DNA of 64,000 nt from the NCBI RefSeq assembly GCF_004349065.1, contig NZ_SMKZ01000007.1:101184-165183 (forward strand), read 5' to 3'. The notes beneath the pieces were generated by a model. That model was not told the DNA's origin, did not search any database, and was given only the letters and a program-made list of their open reading frames with translations. A program made the position numbers and the translations under genes. The stretch's first letter is position 1, and each line of letters opens with the position of its first letter. Origin of the DNA: Jiangella asiatica. GTDB taxonomy: Bacteria > Actinomycetota > Actinomycetes > Jiangellales > Jiangellaceae. This document shows positions 24,301 to 33,056 of the stretch, one piece after another.

Positions 24301-25224
24301 ATGAGCAAGCAGGTCATCGTCGGAGCCGGCCAGGTCGGCAGCCGGCTCGCCACGCTTCTGTCGGACGAGGGACACGACGTCGTCGTGGTCAGCCGGTCCG
24401 GCTCGGGCCCGGACGGGGTCACGAAGGTGTCCGCGGACGCCGGCGACCAGGAGCGCCTGACCGAGATCACCCGTGGCGCCGACGTCATCTACAACTGCGC
24501 GAACCCCCGGTACCACCGGTGGACGCAGGACTGGCCGCCGATGGCCGCGTCGCTGCTGGCCGCGGCTCAGGACAACGGCGCCGTGCTCGCCATCCTCGGC
24601 AACCTCTACGTCTACGGACCGGTCGACGGCCCGATGACCGAGGACCTGCCGCTCGCGACCATCGGCGTCAAGGGCGGCGTCCGGGTCAAGATGTGGGCCG
24701 ATGCGCTGGCCGCCCACCGGGCCGGCCGGGTGCGGGTGACGGAACTGCGCGGCTCGGACTACTTCGGGCCCGGCGTCCTCGACCAGGGCCACGTGGGCGA
24801 GCGGTTCGTGCCGGCGCTGCTGGCCGGCAAGCCGGCCACGTACCTCTTCTCGCCCGACGTCGTGCGCAGCTGGACGTACGTGCACGACGTGGCCCGCGCG
24901 CTGGCCGTCGCCGGCAGCGACGAGCGGGCGTGGGGACGTGCCTGGCATGTGCCGACCGCGCCACCCCAGAGCGCCCGGGAGCTGGCCGAGCGCATCACCC
25001 GGATCGCCGGCGCACCGCGGCCCCGCGTCCGCCAGGTGCCCCGCGTCGTGATGGAGGCCATGTCGCTCGGGTCGCCGATGCTGCGCGAGCTCCGCGAGCT
25101 GCGGTACCAGTTCGACCGGCCGTTCGTGCTGGACTCGTCGGACTTCCAGGAGACGTTCGGGCAGCGGCCGACTCCGATCGACGAGGCGCTGGCTGAGACG
25201 ATCCGCTGGTGGCGGGCGCGCTGA
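24301..25224 (+). CDS. NAD(P)-dependent epimerase/reductase
   Basis: A 307-residue protein of the extended SDR/NAD-dependent epimerase class. The dinucleotide motif is VGAGQVGSRLATLL (GxGxxG). NLYVYGPVDGPMTEDLPL resembles the catalytic region of epimerase-like proteins with a Tyr at the YxxxK position partly kept (VYG..). WTYVHDVARAL is a typical later motif. ATG at 24301 has GGAG 9 bases upstream. It is divergent from tetR and likely repressed by it; the substrate is unknown, and a drug- or carbonyl-detoxifying role is only a guess. Confidence 0.82.
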   Translation: MSKQVIVGAGQVGSRLATLLSDEGHDVVVVSRSGSGPDGVTKVSADAGDQERLTEITRGADVIYNCANPRYHRWTQDWPPMAASLLAAAQDNGAVLAILGNLYVYGPVDGPMTEDLPLATIGVKGGVRVKMWADALAAHRAGRVRVTELRGSDYFGPGVLDQGHVGERFVPALLAGKPATYLFSPDVVRSWTYVHDVARALAVAGSDERAWGRAWHVPTAPPQSARELAERITRIAGAPRPRVRQVPRVVMEAMSLGSPMLRELRELRYQFDRPFVLDSSDFQETFGQRPTPIDEALAETIRWWRAR

Positions 25225-25237
25225 GTCGGCGTCAGCG
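25219..25237. terminator. Short hairpin between converging reductase and otnC genes
   Basis: Arms CGCTGA (25219-25224) and TCAGCG (25232-25237) frame GTCGGCG. The two stop codons lie inside or beside the stem, leaving only seven bases between genes. Confidence 0.4.
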
Positions 25238-25831
25238 GCTGGTGGGGCCGGCGACGGCGTCAGGTGGCAGCTCGTGATGTGGCAGCCCACGCAGCAGCAG
25301 CGCCAGCTTCGCCGTCGAGTCCAGCTCCTCGGCGAGATCGGCGGCCAGGTCGACGTCGTCCGCGGCGACGACGCTGCCGTGGTTGGCCATCAGCACCGCG
25401 TGGTGGCCGGCCATGAGCGCGGCCACGCCGTCGGCCAGGTCCTGGCTGCCGGGCGGTGCGTACGGCGCCACCGGCAGCGGGCCGAGCCTCGTGACCTGGT
25501 ACGGCGTCAGCGTCGGCAGTGGATCGGCCAGGCAGGACGCCGCCACAGCATGGACGGAGTGCAGGTGCACGATGGCTTGCGCCCGCGGCCGAACCCGGTA
25601 CGCGGCCAGGTGCAGCGGGAACTCCTTCGACGGGCGGTTCGCCGACAGCGAGGTGCCGTCGGCGGTCAGCACCGCCAGGTCGTCCTCGGTGACCCGGCCG
25701 AGGGAGCTGCCGGTCGGCGTGACGAATACCTGGTCACCCACCCGGACGCTGACGTTGCCGGAGCCGCCGGGCGACAGCCCCAGCGCGGCGAGCCGCCGGC
25801 AGGCCCGGATCAGCTGCCCCGCCGGGGTCAC
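25232..25831 (-). CDS. otnC: Class II aldolase-fold 3-oxo-tetronate 4-phosphate decarboxylase-like protein
   Basis: A 199-residue zinc-dependent class II aldolase/adducin protein. It has GGSGNVSVRV, TPTGSSLG, the metal-binding IVHLHSVHA and a second histidine in MANHGSV. The ending EELDSTAKLALLLRG resembles OtnC, which decarboxylates 3-oxo-tetronate 4-phosphate to dihydroxyacetone phosphate. GTG at 25831 overlaps the stop of the kinase gene; upstream in-frame sequence is kinase shadow. Fuculose-phosphate aldolase is an alternative, but the partner kinase favours OtnC. Confidence 0.8.
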   Translation of the reverse strand: MTPAGQLIRACRRLAALGLSPGGSGNVSVRVGDQVFVTPTGSSLGRVTEDDLAVLTADGTSLSANRPSKEFPLHLAAYRVRPRAQAIVHLHSVHAVAASCLADPLPTLTPYQVTRLGPLPVAPYAPPGSQDLADGVAALMAGHHAVLMANHGSVVAADDVDLAADLAEELDSTAKLALLLRGLPHHELPPDAVAGPTSR

Positions 25832-27108
25832 GGCGCCACCGCCCAGGCCGTGGAGAACAGGTCCGGCGGGCCGAAGTTGCCAGCCTTCAGCAGCAGCGCC
25901 AGCCGGGTCGGCCCGACACTGACCGTCCACGGAACGCCCGGGGCCACTTGGTCGCCGACGAGCACCTGACGGACGCCCAGCGCCGCGGTGACCGCGCCGG
26001 AGGTCTCGCCGCCCGCGACGATCAGCCGCCGTACGCCCGTGTCGACCACCGCGCTGGCCACGGCGGCGAGGGCGTCCTCAGCCAGCTGCGCGGAGCGGTC
26101 GCGGCCGTGCCGGTCTTGGACCCGGCGCAGCTCGCCGGGGTCGAGGCTGGTGGTGACGAGCACCGGCCGGCCGTCGCCGGACCTCAGCGCCGCGGCAACG
26201 GCGGCGACGGCGGCCGTCACCGCCCGCTCCTGGTCCGTGGCGAGGTCGTCGACGGCGATCCACACCGATGGTCCGGGGAAGGCGGCGATCTGCTCACGCG
26301 TGCGCCGCGAGCAGCTGCCCGCGAGCACCACGCGGCCGCCCGCCCGGCCCACGTCCGGCAGCGAGGTCGCCGCAGCGGCGGACCCGGCCAACTTCACATG
26401 CCGTCGGGCCAGCGCCGCCGCCAGCCCGGACGCCCCGCCCAGCAGCTCGTCGCCCTTGAACAGCGCGGCGGAGTGCAGGTCGAGGTCGGCATCGGTGAGC
26501 GCGTCGAGCAGCACGTGTCCGGTGGGGTCGTCCCGCACCCGACGGCGCACCGCGTCGGCCGCGTCGCGCTCCGTCCGCCCGCCGAACGACGGCCAGGGCA
26601 CCAGCGCCACCGGCCGCGGGGTCTGTGCACCCAGCACGCGTACGAGGTCGGGATCGGTCATCGGGGTGAGCGGATGGTCACGCAGCGGCGACTCCGACAG
26701 CAGCCGCCCGTCCACGAACAAGTGCCCCTGGTAGACAGTGCGCCCGACGGCCGGCGTGGCGGGTGTGCCCGCCGAGACGCCGCCGGTCAGGTCGGCCAGC
26801 GCGTCGGCGACCGGGCCGATGTTGCCGGCCTTCGTGGAGTCGAACGTCGAGCAGTACTTCTGGTACAGCCGCCGCGCGCCGTGGTCGAGCAGCCACCGGC
26901 CCGCCGCGACCGACCAGGCCACGGCGTCGTCGACCGGTGCGGTCCGCGACGTGAGGGCCACGACGGTGCAGCCGGCTCCCGGCGCGGGCTCGTCACCGGC
27001 GCGCGGTGGTCCGAGCAGGACCGTCGCTGGTACCCCGGTGGAGCCGACGACGCCGGCGAGGTCGCAGGCACCGGTGACGTCGTCGGCCACCACGCCGAGC
27101 CAGGTCAT
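25828..27108 (-). CDS. otnK: Four-carbon acid sugar kinase (3-oxo-tetronate kinase, DUF1537 family)
   Basis: A 426-residue kinase that phosphorylates 3-oxo-tetronate (from threonate or erythronate) or a related acid sugar. The N-terminal domain has VVADDVTGACDLAG and YQKYCSTFDSTKAGNIGPV, both OtnK signatures. The C-terminal domain has VAGGETSGAVTAALGV, the nucleotide-binding loop. Length fits. Its start overlaps the deoR stop and its stop overlaps otnC, so all three form one unit. The dehydrogenase that usually makes the substrate is not here. Confidence 0.87.
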   Translation of the reverse strand: MTWLGVVADDVTGACDLAGVVGSTGVPATVLLGPPRAGDEPAPGAGCTVVALTSRTAPVDDAVAWSVAAGRWLLDHGARRLYQKYCSTFDSTKAGNIGPVADALADLTGGVSAGTPATPAVGRTVYQGHLFVDGRLLSESPLRDHPLTPMTDPDLVRVLGAQTPRPVALVPWPSFGGRTERDAADAVRRRVRDDPTGHVLLDALTDADLDLHSAALFKGDELLGGASGLAAALARRHVKLAGSAAAATSLPDVGRAGGRVVLAGSCSRRTREQIAAFPGPSVWIAVDDLATDQERAVTAAVAAVAAALRSGDGRPVLVTTSLDPGELRRVQDRHGRDRSAQLAEDALAAVASAVVDTGVRRLIVAGGETSGAVTAALGVRQVLVGDQVAPGVPWTVSVGPTRLALLLKAGNFGPPDLFSTAWAVAP

Positions 27109-27872
27109 CGCGGCTCCCCCGCCAGCACCACCCGCACCCCCGCGGTCCGGACGGCCGACACCGTCACCGCCGGCGCGGAGTCGTCGGTGACCAGCACGGC
27201 GACGGACTCGATGCCGGCGAACCGGATGGGTGCCCGGGCCCGCAGCTTGGAGCCGTCGGCGGTGACGATGACCGAGCGGGCGGCGCCGGCGATGGCCTGC
27301 TTCGTCTCGGCGTCGTACGGGTCGCTGCAGTACACACCATCCGAGCCGACGGCGGTGGCCGACAGCACGGCGACGTCGACGACGATGTTGCGCAGCGCGG
27401 TGCGCACGGCGGGGCCGCCGAACGACCGGGTGACCGGATGGAAGATGCCGCCGAGGCCGATCAGCCTGAGGTCGGTGCGGTCGGCGCAGCTGGCGATGAC
27501 CGGCACCGAGTGGGTGACGACGGTCAGGTCGGGCGGCAGCACATCGGCCAGCCGCGCCACCGTGGTACCGGAGTCCATGGCCACCGTGGCGCCGGGGTCG
27601 AGCAGCGAGGCAGCGGCGTTGGCGATGGACCGCTTCTGCGCGGCGCTGTGGTCGGTGCGCTGCTCGAACGGGACACCAGCGCCGTCGGGCAACCGCGCGC
27701 CGCCGGTGACGCGCACGGCCAGCCCGTCGTCGGCCAGCTGATGCAGGTCGCGGCGGATGGTCATCTCCGAGACGCCGAGGTCGGCGGCGGCATGCGACGC
27801 CGAGATGTAGCCGGACGCCCGTAGCCGCTTCAGCAGCTCTTCGCGCCGGCGCGGCGCATCGGTGTAGCGCAC
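27105..27872 (-). CDS. DeoR family transcriptional regulator
   Basis: A 255-residue sugar-pathway repressor. The N-terminal helix-turn-helix reads YISASHAAADLGVSEMTIRRDL; the C-terminal domain is the sugar-phosphate-sensing DeoRC fold with ATVAMDSGTTVARLADVLP. GTG at 27872 gives MRYTDAPRRREELL, the family N terminus; GTG at 27893 would add seven residues. It heads the otnK-otnC unit and is divergent from the aldolase gene, so it likely controls both. Confidence 0.88.
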   Translation of the reverse strand: MRYTDAPRRREELLKRLRASGYISASHAAADLGVSEMTIRRDLHQLADDGLAVRVTGGARLPDGAGVPFEQRTDHSAAQKRSIANAAASLLDPGATVAMDSGTTVARLADVLPPDLTVVTHSVPVIASCADRTDLRLIGLGGIFHPVTRSFGGPAVRTALRNIVVDVAVLSATAVGSDGVYCSDPYDAETKQAIAGAARSVIVTADGSKLRARAPIRFAGIESVAVLVTDDSAPAVTVSAVRTAGVRVVLAGEPR

Positions 27873-27907
27873 CAGCCCAGCCAAGTCGATCACGGACTTT
27901 TCTGTCA

Positions 27908-27942
27908 AGTTGCGAACAGTCCCTTGACGTATTTGTTCAACT
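27908..27942. promoter_or_regulatory. Putative DeoR operator in the divergent gap
   Basis: AGTTGCGAACA (27908-27918) and TGTTCAACT (27934-27942) form an imperfect inverted repeat with a 15-base spacer. It lies between the deoR and aldolase starts. A TTGACG at 27924 could serve as -35 for the aldolase side. The site is suggested by symmetry and position only. Confidence 0.4.
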
Positions 27943-27960
27943 CCGCACAAACTTGCCGGC

Positions 27961-28851
27961 ATGACGAACTCCCCCACCCTGGCAGCGCTGGCCCGGCCGG
28001 GCGGCGGGCTCGCAATGGTCGCCATGGACCAGCGGGAGAGCCTGCGCACGATGTTCGACCAAGCCGGAGCCGGCCGGCCGCCGACCAGCCGGCTGGTCGA
28101 GTTCAAGCTCGAGGTGGCCCGCCATCTCGGAAATCTCGCGTCGGGCTTCCTCATCGACCGTGAGCTGGGCTTCGACGAGCTGCGCCGCCGCCGGCTGCTG
28201 CCGTCGGACTGCGGGCTGATCCTGGCCGTCGACGCCCTGGAGCAGGAAGAGGGTGGCCCGGTCGAGGACACCGGCCTCGACGAGGCATTCCTCGCCGCGG
28301 ACAGCGACCTCGACGGCGTCGCGGCGGTCAAGCTCCTGGTGATCTGGCGGCGCGACGAGAGGCGCGCCGCGCGGGTGGAGCTGGCCCGGGCGTTCATCGA
28401 GGCCGCCCGTGCGCGCGGCGTCCTGTCGGTCCTGGAGCCGGTGGTCCGTGCGACACCGGCCGAGCATGACCGGGGCAGCTGGGACCTGAACGCCGCCATC
28501 GGTGCGGCGGCGCGGGAGCTGTCGGTCCTCGGTCCGAGCCTCTACAAAGCACAGGTCCCCAGCGCGGGCGAGGGCGAGCCCGCCAAGTTGCTCGACGCGT
28601 GCCGGGTGCTCGACGAAGCCGTCGCCGGTCCGTGGGTGGTGCTGTCGCAGGGCGTTCGCCAGGATCGGTTCGCCGCGGCGGTCGAGGCGGCCTGCCGGGC
28701 CGGTGCCTCTGGGTTCCTCGCCGGGCGGGCGCTGTGGAGCGACGTCGTCGGCCAGCCGCCGGCGCAGCTGTCGGCCCGATCCGTGCCGCGACTGGAGCGG
28801 TTGGTGTCCATCGTCGACGAGCACGCGACGCCCTGGTGGGAGAAGGCATGA
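27961..28851 (+). CDS. Class I aldolase, LacD/YihT (tagatose-bisphosphate or sulfofructose-phosphate aldolase) family
   Basis: A 296-residue TIM-barrel aldolase. Motifs include VAMDQRESLR near the start, AVKLLVIW with the Schiff-base lysine candidate, LEPVV, LYKAQVP and WVVLSQGV near the end. These fit the LacD/YihT group, which cleaves ketose 1-phosphates to dihydroxyacetone phosphate plus an aldehyde. It is divergent from deoR and followed at four bases overlap by a racemase-fold gene. The substrate is not clear: tagatose, sulfofructose or another ketose phosphate are possible. Confidence 0.75.
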   Translation: MTNSPTLAALARPGGGLAMVAMDQRESLRTMFDQAGAGRPPTSRLVEFKLEVARHLGNLASGFLIDRELGFDELRRRRLLPSDCGLILAVDALEQEEGGPVEDTGLDEAFLAADSDLDGVAAVKLLVIWRRDERRAARVELARAFIEAARARGVLSVLEPVVRATPAEHDRGSWDLNAAIGAAARELSVLGPSLYKAQVPSAGEGEPAKLLDACRVLDEAVAGPWVVLSQGVRQDRFAAAVEAACRAGASGFLAGRALWSDVVGQPPAQLSARSVPRLERLVSIVDEHATPWWEKA

Positions 28852-29531
28852 CCGGACTCGGGTTGATCCACACCGTTCCCGCGCTCGGCGCTGTCTTCCA
28901 CGAGCTGGTGGTCGACCACGCCGGCGACCGCGAGGTCGAGCCCATTCACGTCATCGATCCGTGGCTGCTGCGGACCGCCATGGCCGATGGCGTCACGCCC
29001 GAAGTGGTCGACCGCCTCGCGGCACACGTCGAGCACCTGCGGCGGCGCGGCGTCGCCGGGGTGCTGGTCACCTGCTCGACACTGGGCGAGGCCAGCGAGG
29101 AGGTGGTGTCGCGGTTGGGCGCGGGCACCCCGGTGGTCCGGGTCGACCAGGGCATGGCCGATCGCTCGGTCGAGATCGCCGGCGACGGCGGCCGGGTCGC
29201 GGTCCTCGCGACGGTGGCCTCGACCCTGGGACCGACCGAGCGGCTGGTGCGGCGCAGCGCGACGGCGGCTGGGGTCGCGGTGACCGTCGACTCCGAGCTG
29301 CTGGACGAGGCCGGCCGGGCCCGCGAGTCCGGCGACGGCGACCGGCACGACGCCCTGGTGGCCGAGGCGGTGGGCCGGTGGGCGCGGCCCGAGCGCGCGG
29401 ACGTCGTCGTCCTGGCCCAGGCGTCGATGGCCGAGGTGGGTGGTGCGGCTGGCGCCGGCCGGGCGGTGCCGGTTCTCAGCTCGCCGGAGCTGGCCGCGCG
29501 CCGTCTGGTCGACGTCGCCACATCCGCCTGA
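28848..29531 (+). CDS. Asp/Glu/hydantoin racemase-fold protein with one catalytic cysteine
   Basis: A 227-residue protein of the aspartate/glutamate racemase superfamily. The first catalytic cysteine is 76 in VLVTCST. The second, normally in a GCTH-type motif, is replaced at VVLAQASMAEV, so it cannot be a normal two-base racemase. Single-cysteine members include arylmalonate decarboxylases and maleate isomerases. ATG at 28848 overlaps the aldolase stop, so the two act together. It may isomerise or decarboxylate an intermediate of the sugar-acid route. Confidence 0.72.
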   Translation: MTGLGLIHTVPALGAVFHELVVDHAGDREVEPIHVIDPWLLRTAMADGVTPEVVDRLAAHVEHLRRRGVAGVLVTCSTLGEASEEVVSRLGAGTPVVRVDQGMADRSVEIAGDGGRVAVLATVASTLGPTERLVRRSATAAGVAVTVDSELLDEAGRARESGDGDRHDALVAEAVGRWARPERADVVVLAQASMAEVGGAAGAGRAVPVLSSPELAARRLVDVATSA

Positions 29532-29564
29532 GCACGCTGTTTCCATTTCGTTAATCCGAACCCG

Positions 29565-29613
29565 TTGACTCCGAAGTTGCGTGTGGGTACGTTCTCACAT
29601 GGCAACGATGCCA
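29565..29613 (+). promoter_or_regulatory. Promoter and LacI-type operator of the first ABC/GH operon
   Basis: TTGACT (29565-29570), a 17-base spacer and TACGTT (29588-29593) make a good sigma-70-like promoter. Seven bases after the -10 lies TGGCAACGATGCCA (29600-29613), a 14-base palindrome matching TGGNANCGNTNCCA, where LacI-family proteins bind. The rest of the 250-base gap is a leader of about 180 bases; it has a 7-bp hairpin at 29736-29758 and nothing else I can identify. Confidence 0.75.
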
Positions 29614-29780
29614 CACCGGTGACGAGCCCTTTCCAGCTCGCCACGGGGCGCGGCGCTGACCGTCCGGCCGTTGGGTACGGGCGGCCCCGAGATCTGGACA
29701 TCGCGACGCTCCCGCCTGGACGTCGCCCGACGTGCAGGCGTCGTCACACCTGACGCCTCCCCACAGATGGAGGACAGTCC

Positions 29781-31187
29781 ATGAGACCAGCAGCTGTTCG
29801 ATGGTCCGTCGTGGCGCTGACGGCCGGCCTCGTGCTCGCCGGGTGCGCCCAGGGCACCAGCGACGACGACTCGTCCGACGACGGGACCGGTGGCGGCACC
29901 GCCTTCGACCCCGAGGCCGAGCTGAGCGGCGAGCTCAACGTCATGGGCTTCGGCGCGACCGACGAGATCGGGCAGACCCGGCTGGACCTGGCTTCCGAAG
30001 CCATCGCGCCGGCCGAGGTCAGCCTCATCGAGGGCGACCTGGACATCCAGCAGTTCCTGTCCGCCGTCGCGACCGGTGAGCCGCCGGAGCTCGTCTACGC
30101 CAACCGCGACCAGATCGGCACCTTCGCCTCCCGCGGCGCGATCATCCCGCTCGACGAGTGCATCGAGGGCGAGGGCATCGACACGTCGATGTACCTCGAG
30201 CCGGCGCTGGAGCAGGTCACCTTCGACGGCAGCGTCTACGGCATCCCCGAGTTCAACTCGGTCCAGATCACCCAGGCGAACGCCGATCTGCTCGCGGCGG
30301 CCGGGCTGACGCTCGAGGACGTGAACGGATCGGACTGGGACGCCGTCAGCGCCGCGAACGAGGCGATGCACCAGGGCGACGGCGGGCTCTCCGTGATCGG
30401 CTACGACAGCAAGCTGCCGGAGTTCCTGCCGCTGTGGGCCAAGGCCAACGGCGCCGACCTGCTGTCCGAGGACGGCCGGACCGCGCAGCTGGACGACCCG
30501 GCCGTCCTCGAGGCGCTGGAGTGGGCGGTGAGCATCTACGACGCCCAGGGCGGCTTCGGCACGGTGAAGGCCTACCGCGACTCCGCCGACTTCTTCGGTT
30601 CGGGCAACCAGTTCGCCACCAACGTGCTGGGCGCGATGCCGATGGAGCAGTGGTACGTCAACGTGCTCAACGACGTCTCGCCGGACGCGCCGATGGCCTT
30701 CGACACCGTCCGCGATCTCGAGGGCGAGCCGCTGGCCTATGCGTCGGGCTCGGCGTGGGCCATCCCGGCGGATAGCGCCAACCCGGAAGCGGCCTGCCGG
30801 TTCATCAAGACGATGACCGAGACCGAGAGCTGGATCGCTGCCGCGCAGGCGCGCGTCGACCTGCGCGAGGCCGAGGGCAAGCCGTTCACCGGCCTGCTGA
30901 CCGGCAACGCCGAGGCCGACGCCGCCATCCAGGACCAGTTCGTGCACCCCAGCGGCGACGAGAAATGGGACGCCGCGGTGGCAGCCACCTACGAGGCCAA
31001 CGAGCACACGTTCAGCCTGCCGGCGAACCCGGCCGACGCGGAGTTCAAGACCGCCTGGCAGGACGCGGTCAACCGGGTCCTCAACGGGCAGCAGGAGCCC
31101 GCGGACGCCCTGGCCCAGGCGCAGGAGGAGGCCCAGGCGGCGCTGGACGAGGCATGGGCGACCTGGGACGAGCGGGAAGAGGGCTGA
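29781..31187 (+). CDS. CUT1 ABC transporter sugar-binding lipoprotein 1
   Basis: Captures an oligosaccharide outside the cell. The 468-residue lipoprotein has the lipobox LAGC with Cys22, then an acidic Ser/Asp/Gly linker and a family-1 solute-binding fold. Tryptophans in AWAIPAD and EQWYVNVL fit sugar stacking. ATG at 29781 has GGAGGA 7 bases upstream. It starts an operon running through two permeases, GH2, GH1, a GH36-like enzyme and an FAD protein to 40412. It is clearly related to the lipoprotein at 48043 across its length. Confidence 0.9.
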   Translation: MRPAAVRWSVVALTAGLVLAGCAQGTSDDDSSDDGTGGGTAFDPEAELSGELNVMGFGATDEIGQTRLDLASEAIAPAEVSLIEGDLDIQQFLSAVATGEPPELVYANRDQIGTFASRGAIIPLDECIEGEGIDTSMYLEPALEQVTFDGSVYGIPEFNSVQITQANADLLAAAGLTLEDVNGSDWDAVSAANEAMHQGDGGLSVIGYDSKLPEFLPLWAKANGADLLSEDGRTAQLDDPAVLEALEWAVSIYDAQGGFGTVKAYRDSADFFGSGNQFATNVLGAMPMEQWYVNVLNDVSPDAPMAFDTVRDLEGEPLAYASGSAWAIPADSANPEAACRFIKTMTETESWIAAAQARVDLREAEGKPFTGLLTGNAEADAAIQDQFVHPSGDEKWDAAVAATYEANEHTFSLPANPADAEFKTAWQDAVNRVLNGQQEPADALAQAQEEAQAALDEAWATWDEREEG

Positions 31188-31191
31188 CGCC

Positions 31192-32154
31192 TTGGCCCGC
31201 ACGCAGGTCGATGCGCCCGGGACGCTCGGTGACGACCGAGCGGCCCGGGCGCGCCGCATGAGCCGCCGGCGTGAGACGCGGGCGGCGCTGCTGTTCATCA
31301 GCCCGTGGATCATCGGGTTCCTGGTCTTCACGGCGTGGCCGATCATCTACAGCGCGTACCTGTCGCTGACCGACTACGACGTGATCAACGACCCGAACTA
31401 CGTCGGGTTCGAGAACTACGAGGAGCTGTTCCGCGACCCCGACGTCGGGCTGGCGCTGTCGAACACGTTCTACTTCACCATCATCCAGGTGCCGCTCTAC
31501 GTCATCGTGTCGCTGGCGCTGGCTCTGCTGCTCGACAAGGCCGGGCGGGCGTCCGGCTTCTTCCGCACCGCGTTCTTCCTGCCGAAGATGACGCCTCCGG
31601 TCGCCGTCGGCATCCTGCTCCTGCTGCTGTTCAACGGGCAGAGCGGCCTGATCAACGAGGCGCTGGGCTGGTTCGGCGTCGACGGACCGGCGTGGACGAC
31701 AGACCCCGACTGGGTGAAGCCCGGCCTGATTCTCATGAGCCTGTGGTCCGTGGGCTCGTCGGTGATCATCTTGCTGGCCGCGCTGCGCAACGTGCCGCAG
31801 GAGCTCTACGACTCCGCGAGGGTCGACGGCGCCGGCTGGTGGAAGACGACCATGCGGATCACCGTGCCCATGATCAGCGGCGCGCTGTTCTTCATCTTCA
31901 TCGTCAACACCATCGCCGGGTTCCAAACCTTCACCGAGGCCTACACGGCCTACTTCGGGTCGGGCAACACGACGTACAGCAACGATGCGGCGCTGTTCTA
32001 CGTGATCTACCTGTTCCGCCAGGCGTTCGAGTTCCTCAACATGGGCTACGCCTCGGCGATGGCCTGGCTGCTGTTCGTGATCATCATGATCTTCACGGCG
32101 ATCCAGATCAAGGTCAGCCGGCGGTTCGTCTACTACGAGGGTGAGCAGCGATGA
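31192..32154 (+). CDS. CUT1 ABC transporter permease 1A (MalF type)
   Basis: A 320-residue membrane subunit with six helices and the EAA loop DSARVDGAGWWKTTMRITVPM that contacts the ATPase. TTG at 31192 is used because GAGGG lies at a good distance; ATG at 31258 (MSRRRETRAALL) is equally possible and gives a typical permease N terminus. No ATPase gene is found in this cassette, so a shared MsiK-type ATPase encoded elsewhere is expected. It closely resembles the permease at 49412 (both have TDYDVIN and GPAWTTDPDWV). Confidence 0.92.
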   Translation: MARTQVDAPGTLGDDRAARARRMSRRRETRAALLFISPWIIGFLVFTAWPIIYSAYLSLTDYDVINDPNYVGFENYEELFRDPDVGLALSNTFYFTIIQVPLYVIVSLALALLLDKAGRASGFFRTAFFLPKMTPPVAVGILLLLLFNGQSGLINEALGWFGVDGPAWTTDPDWVKPGLILMSLWSVGSSVIILLAALRNVPQELYDSARVDGAGWWKTTMRITVPMISGALFFIFIVNTIAGFQTFTEAYTAYFGSGNTTYSNDAALFYVIYLFRQAFEFLNMGYASAMAWLLFVIIMIFTAIQIKVSRRFVYYEGEQR

Positions 32155-33056
32155 CGACGCAGACGCGGCTCGACTCCGAGGCGGCGCCGGAACCGCGGGC
32201 CACGCGGACACCGGTGCGGCGGCGCCGCAAGATCACGCCGGTCAAGGTGTTGATCTGGGTGGCGCTGATCCTGGCCACGCTGATCTTCATCTACCCGTTC
32301 ATCTGGCTGCTCAGCGCGTCGTTCAAGCCCCGCGGGGAGGTCTTCGACAACAAGCTGATTCCGGAGACGTTCACCTTCGACAACTACCTGAACGTCTGGC
32401 AGGAAGCGCCGATGGCGCTGTGGCTGTGGAACACGGTCCTGGTCACGGTGCTCGCGGCGGTGACGGTGACGGTCAGCAGCGCCATGGTGGCCTGGGGCTT
32501 CGCGTACTTCCGGTTCCGCGCCCGCAACCTGCTGTTCGCAGTGGTGCTGGCGACGATGATGCTGCCCGGCGCGGTGACGATGATCCCGCAGTTCCTGATC
32601 TGGAACAGCCTGGGGATGGTCGACACGCTGACCCCGCTGTGGGCACAGAACCTGTTCGGCAGCGCGTTCTACATCTTCCTGCTGCGACAGTTCTTCCTCG
32701 GCCTGCCGAGGGAGCTGTTCGACGCGGCGAAGGTCGACGGCGCGAACAACTGGACGATCTTCACCCGCATCGCGATGCCGCTGTGCAAGCCGGCTCTGAT
32801 CATCACGCTGCTCTTCGAGTTCCAGGCCATCTGGACCGACCTCATGCGGCCACTGATCTACCTGCGCGACAGCGACAACTTCACCGTCCCGCGCGGGCTG
32901 AAGGCGCTGTTGGACCAGTACGGGTTCGGTGGCGAGTGGCACTGGGAGATCGTGGTCACGGCGAGCGTTATCACGACGGTACCGATGATCATCCTGTTCT
33001 TCCTCGGCCAGCGTCACTTCGTCCAGGGGATCGCGACCACCGGCAGCAAGGGGTGA
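32151..33056 (+). CDS. CUT1 ABC transporter permease 1B (MalG type)
   Basis: A 301-residue second membrane subunit. It has six helices and the EAA motif FDAAKVDGANNWTIFTRIAMP. The ATG overlaps the stop of the first permease, and its own stop overlaps the start of the beta-mannosidase gene, so transport and hydrolysis are translationally linked. It is related to the permease at 50380. Confidence 0.93.
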   Translation: MTTQTRLDSEAAPEPRATRTPVRRRRKITPVKVLIWVALILATLIFIYPFIWLLSASFKPRGEVFDNKLIPETFTFDNYLNVWQEAPMALWLWNTVLVTVLAAVTVTVSSAMVAWGFAYFRFRARNLLFAVVLATMMLPGAVTMIPQFLIWNSLGMVDTLTPLWAQNLFGSAFYIFLLRQFFLGLPRELFDAAKVDGANNWTIFTRIAMPLCKPALIITLLFEFQAIWTDLMRPLIYLRDSDNFTVPRGLKALLDQYGFGGEWHWEIVVTASVITTVPMIILFFLGQRHFVQGIATTGSKG

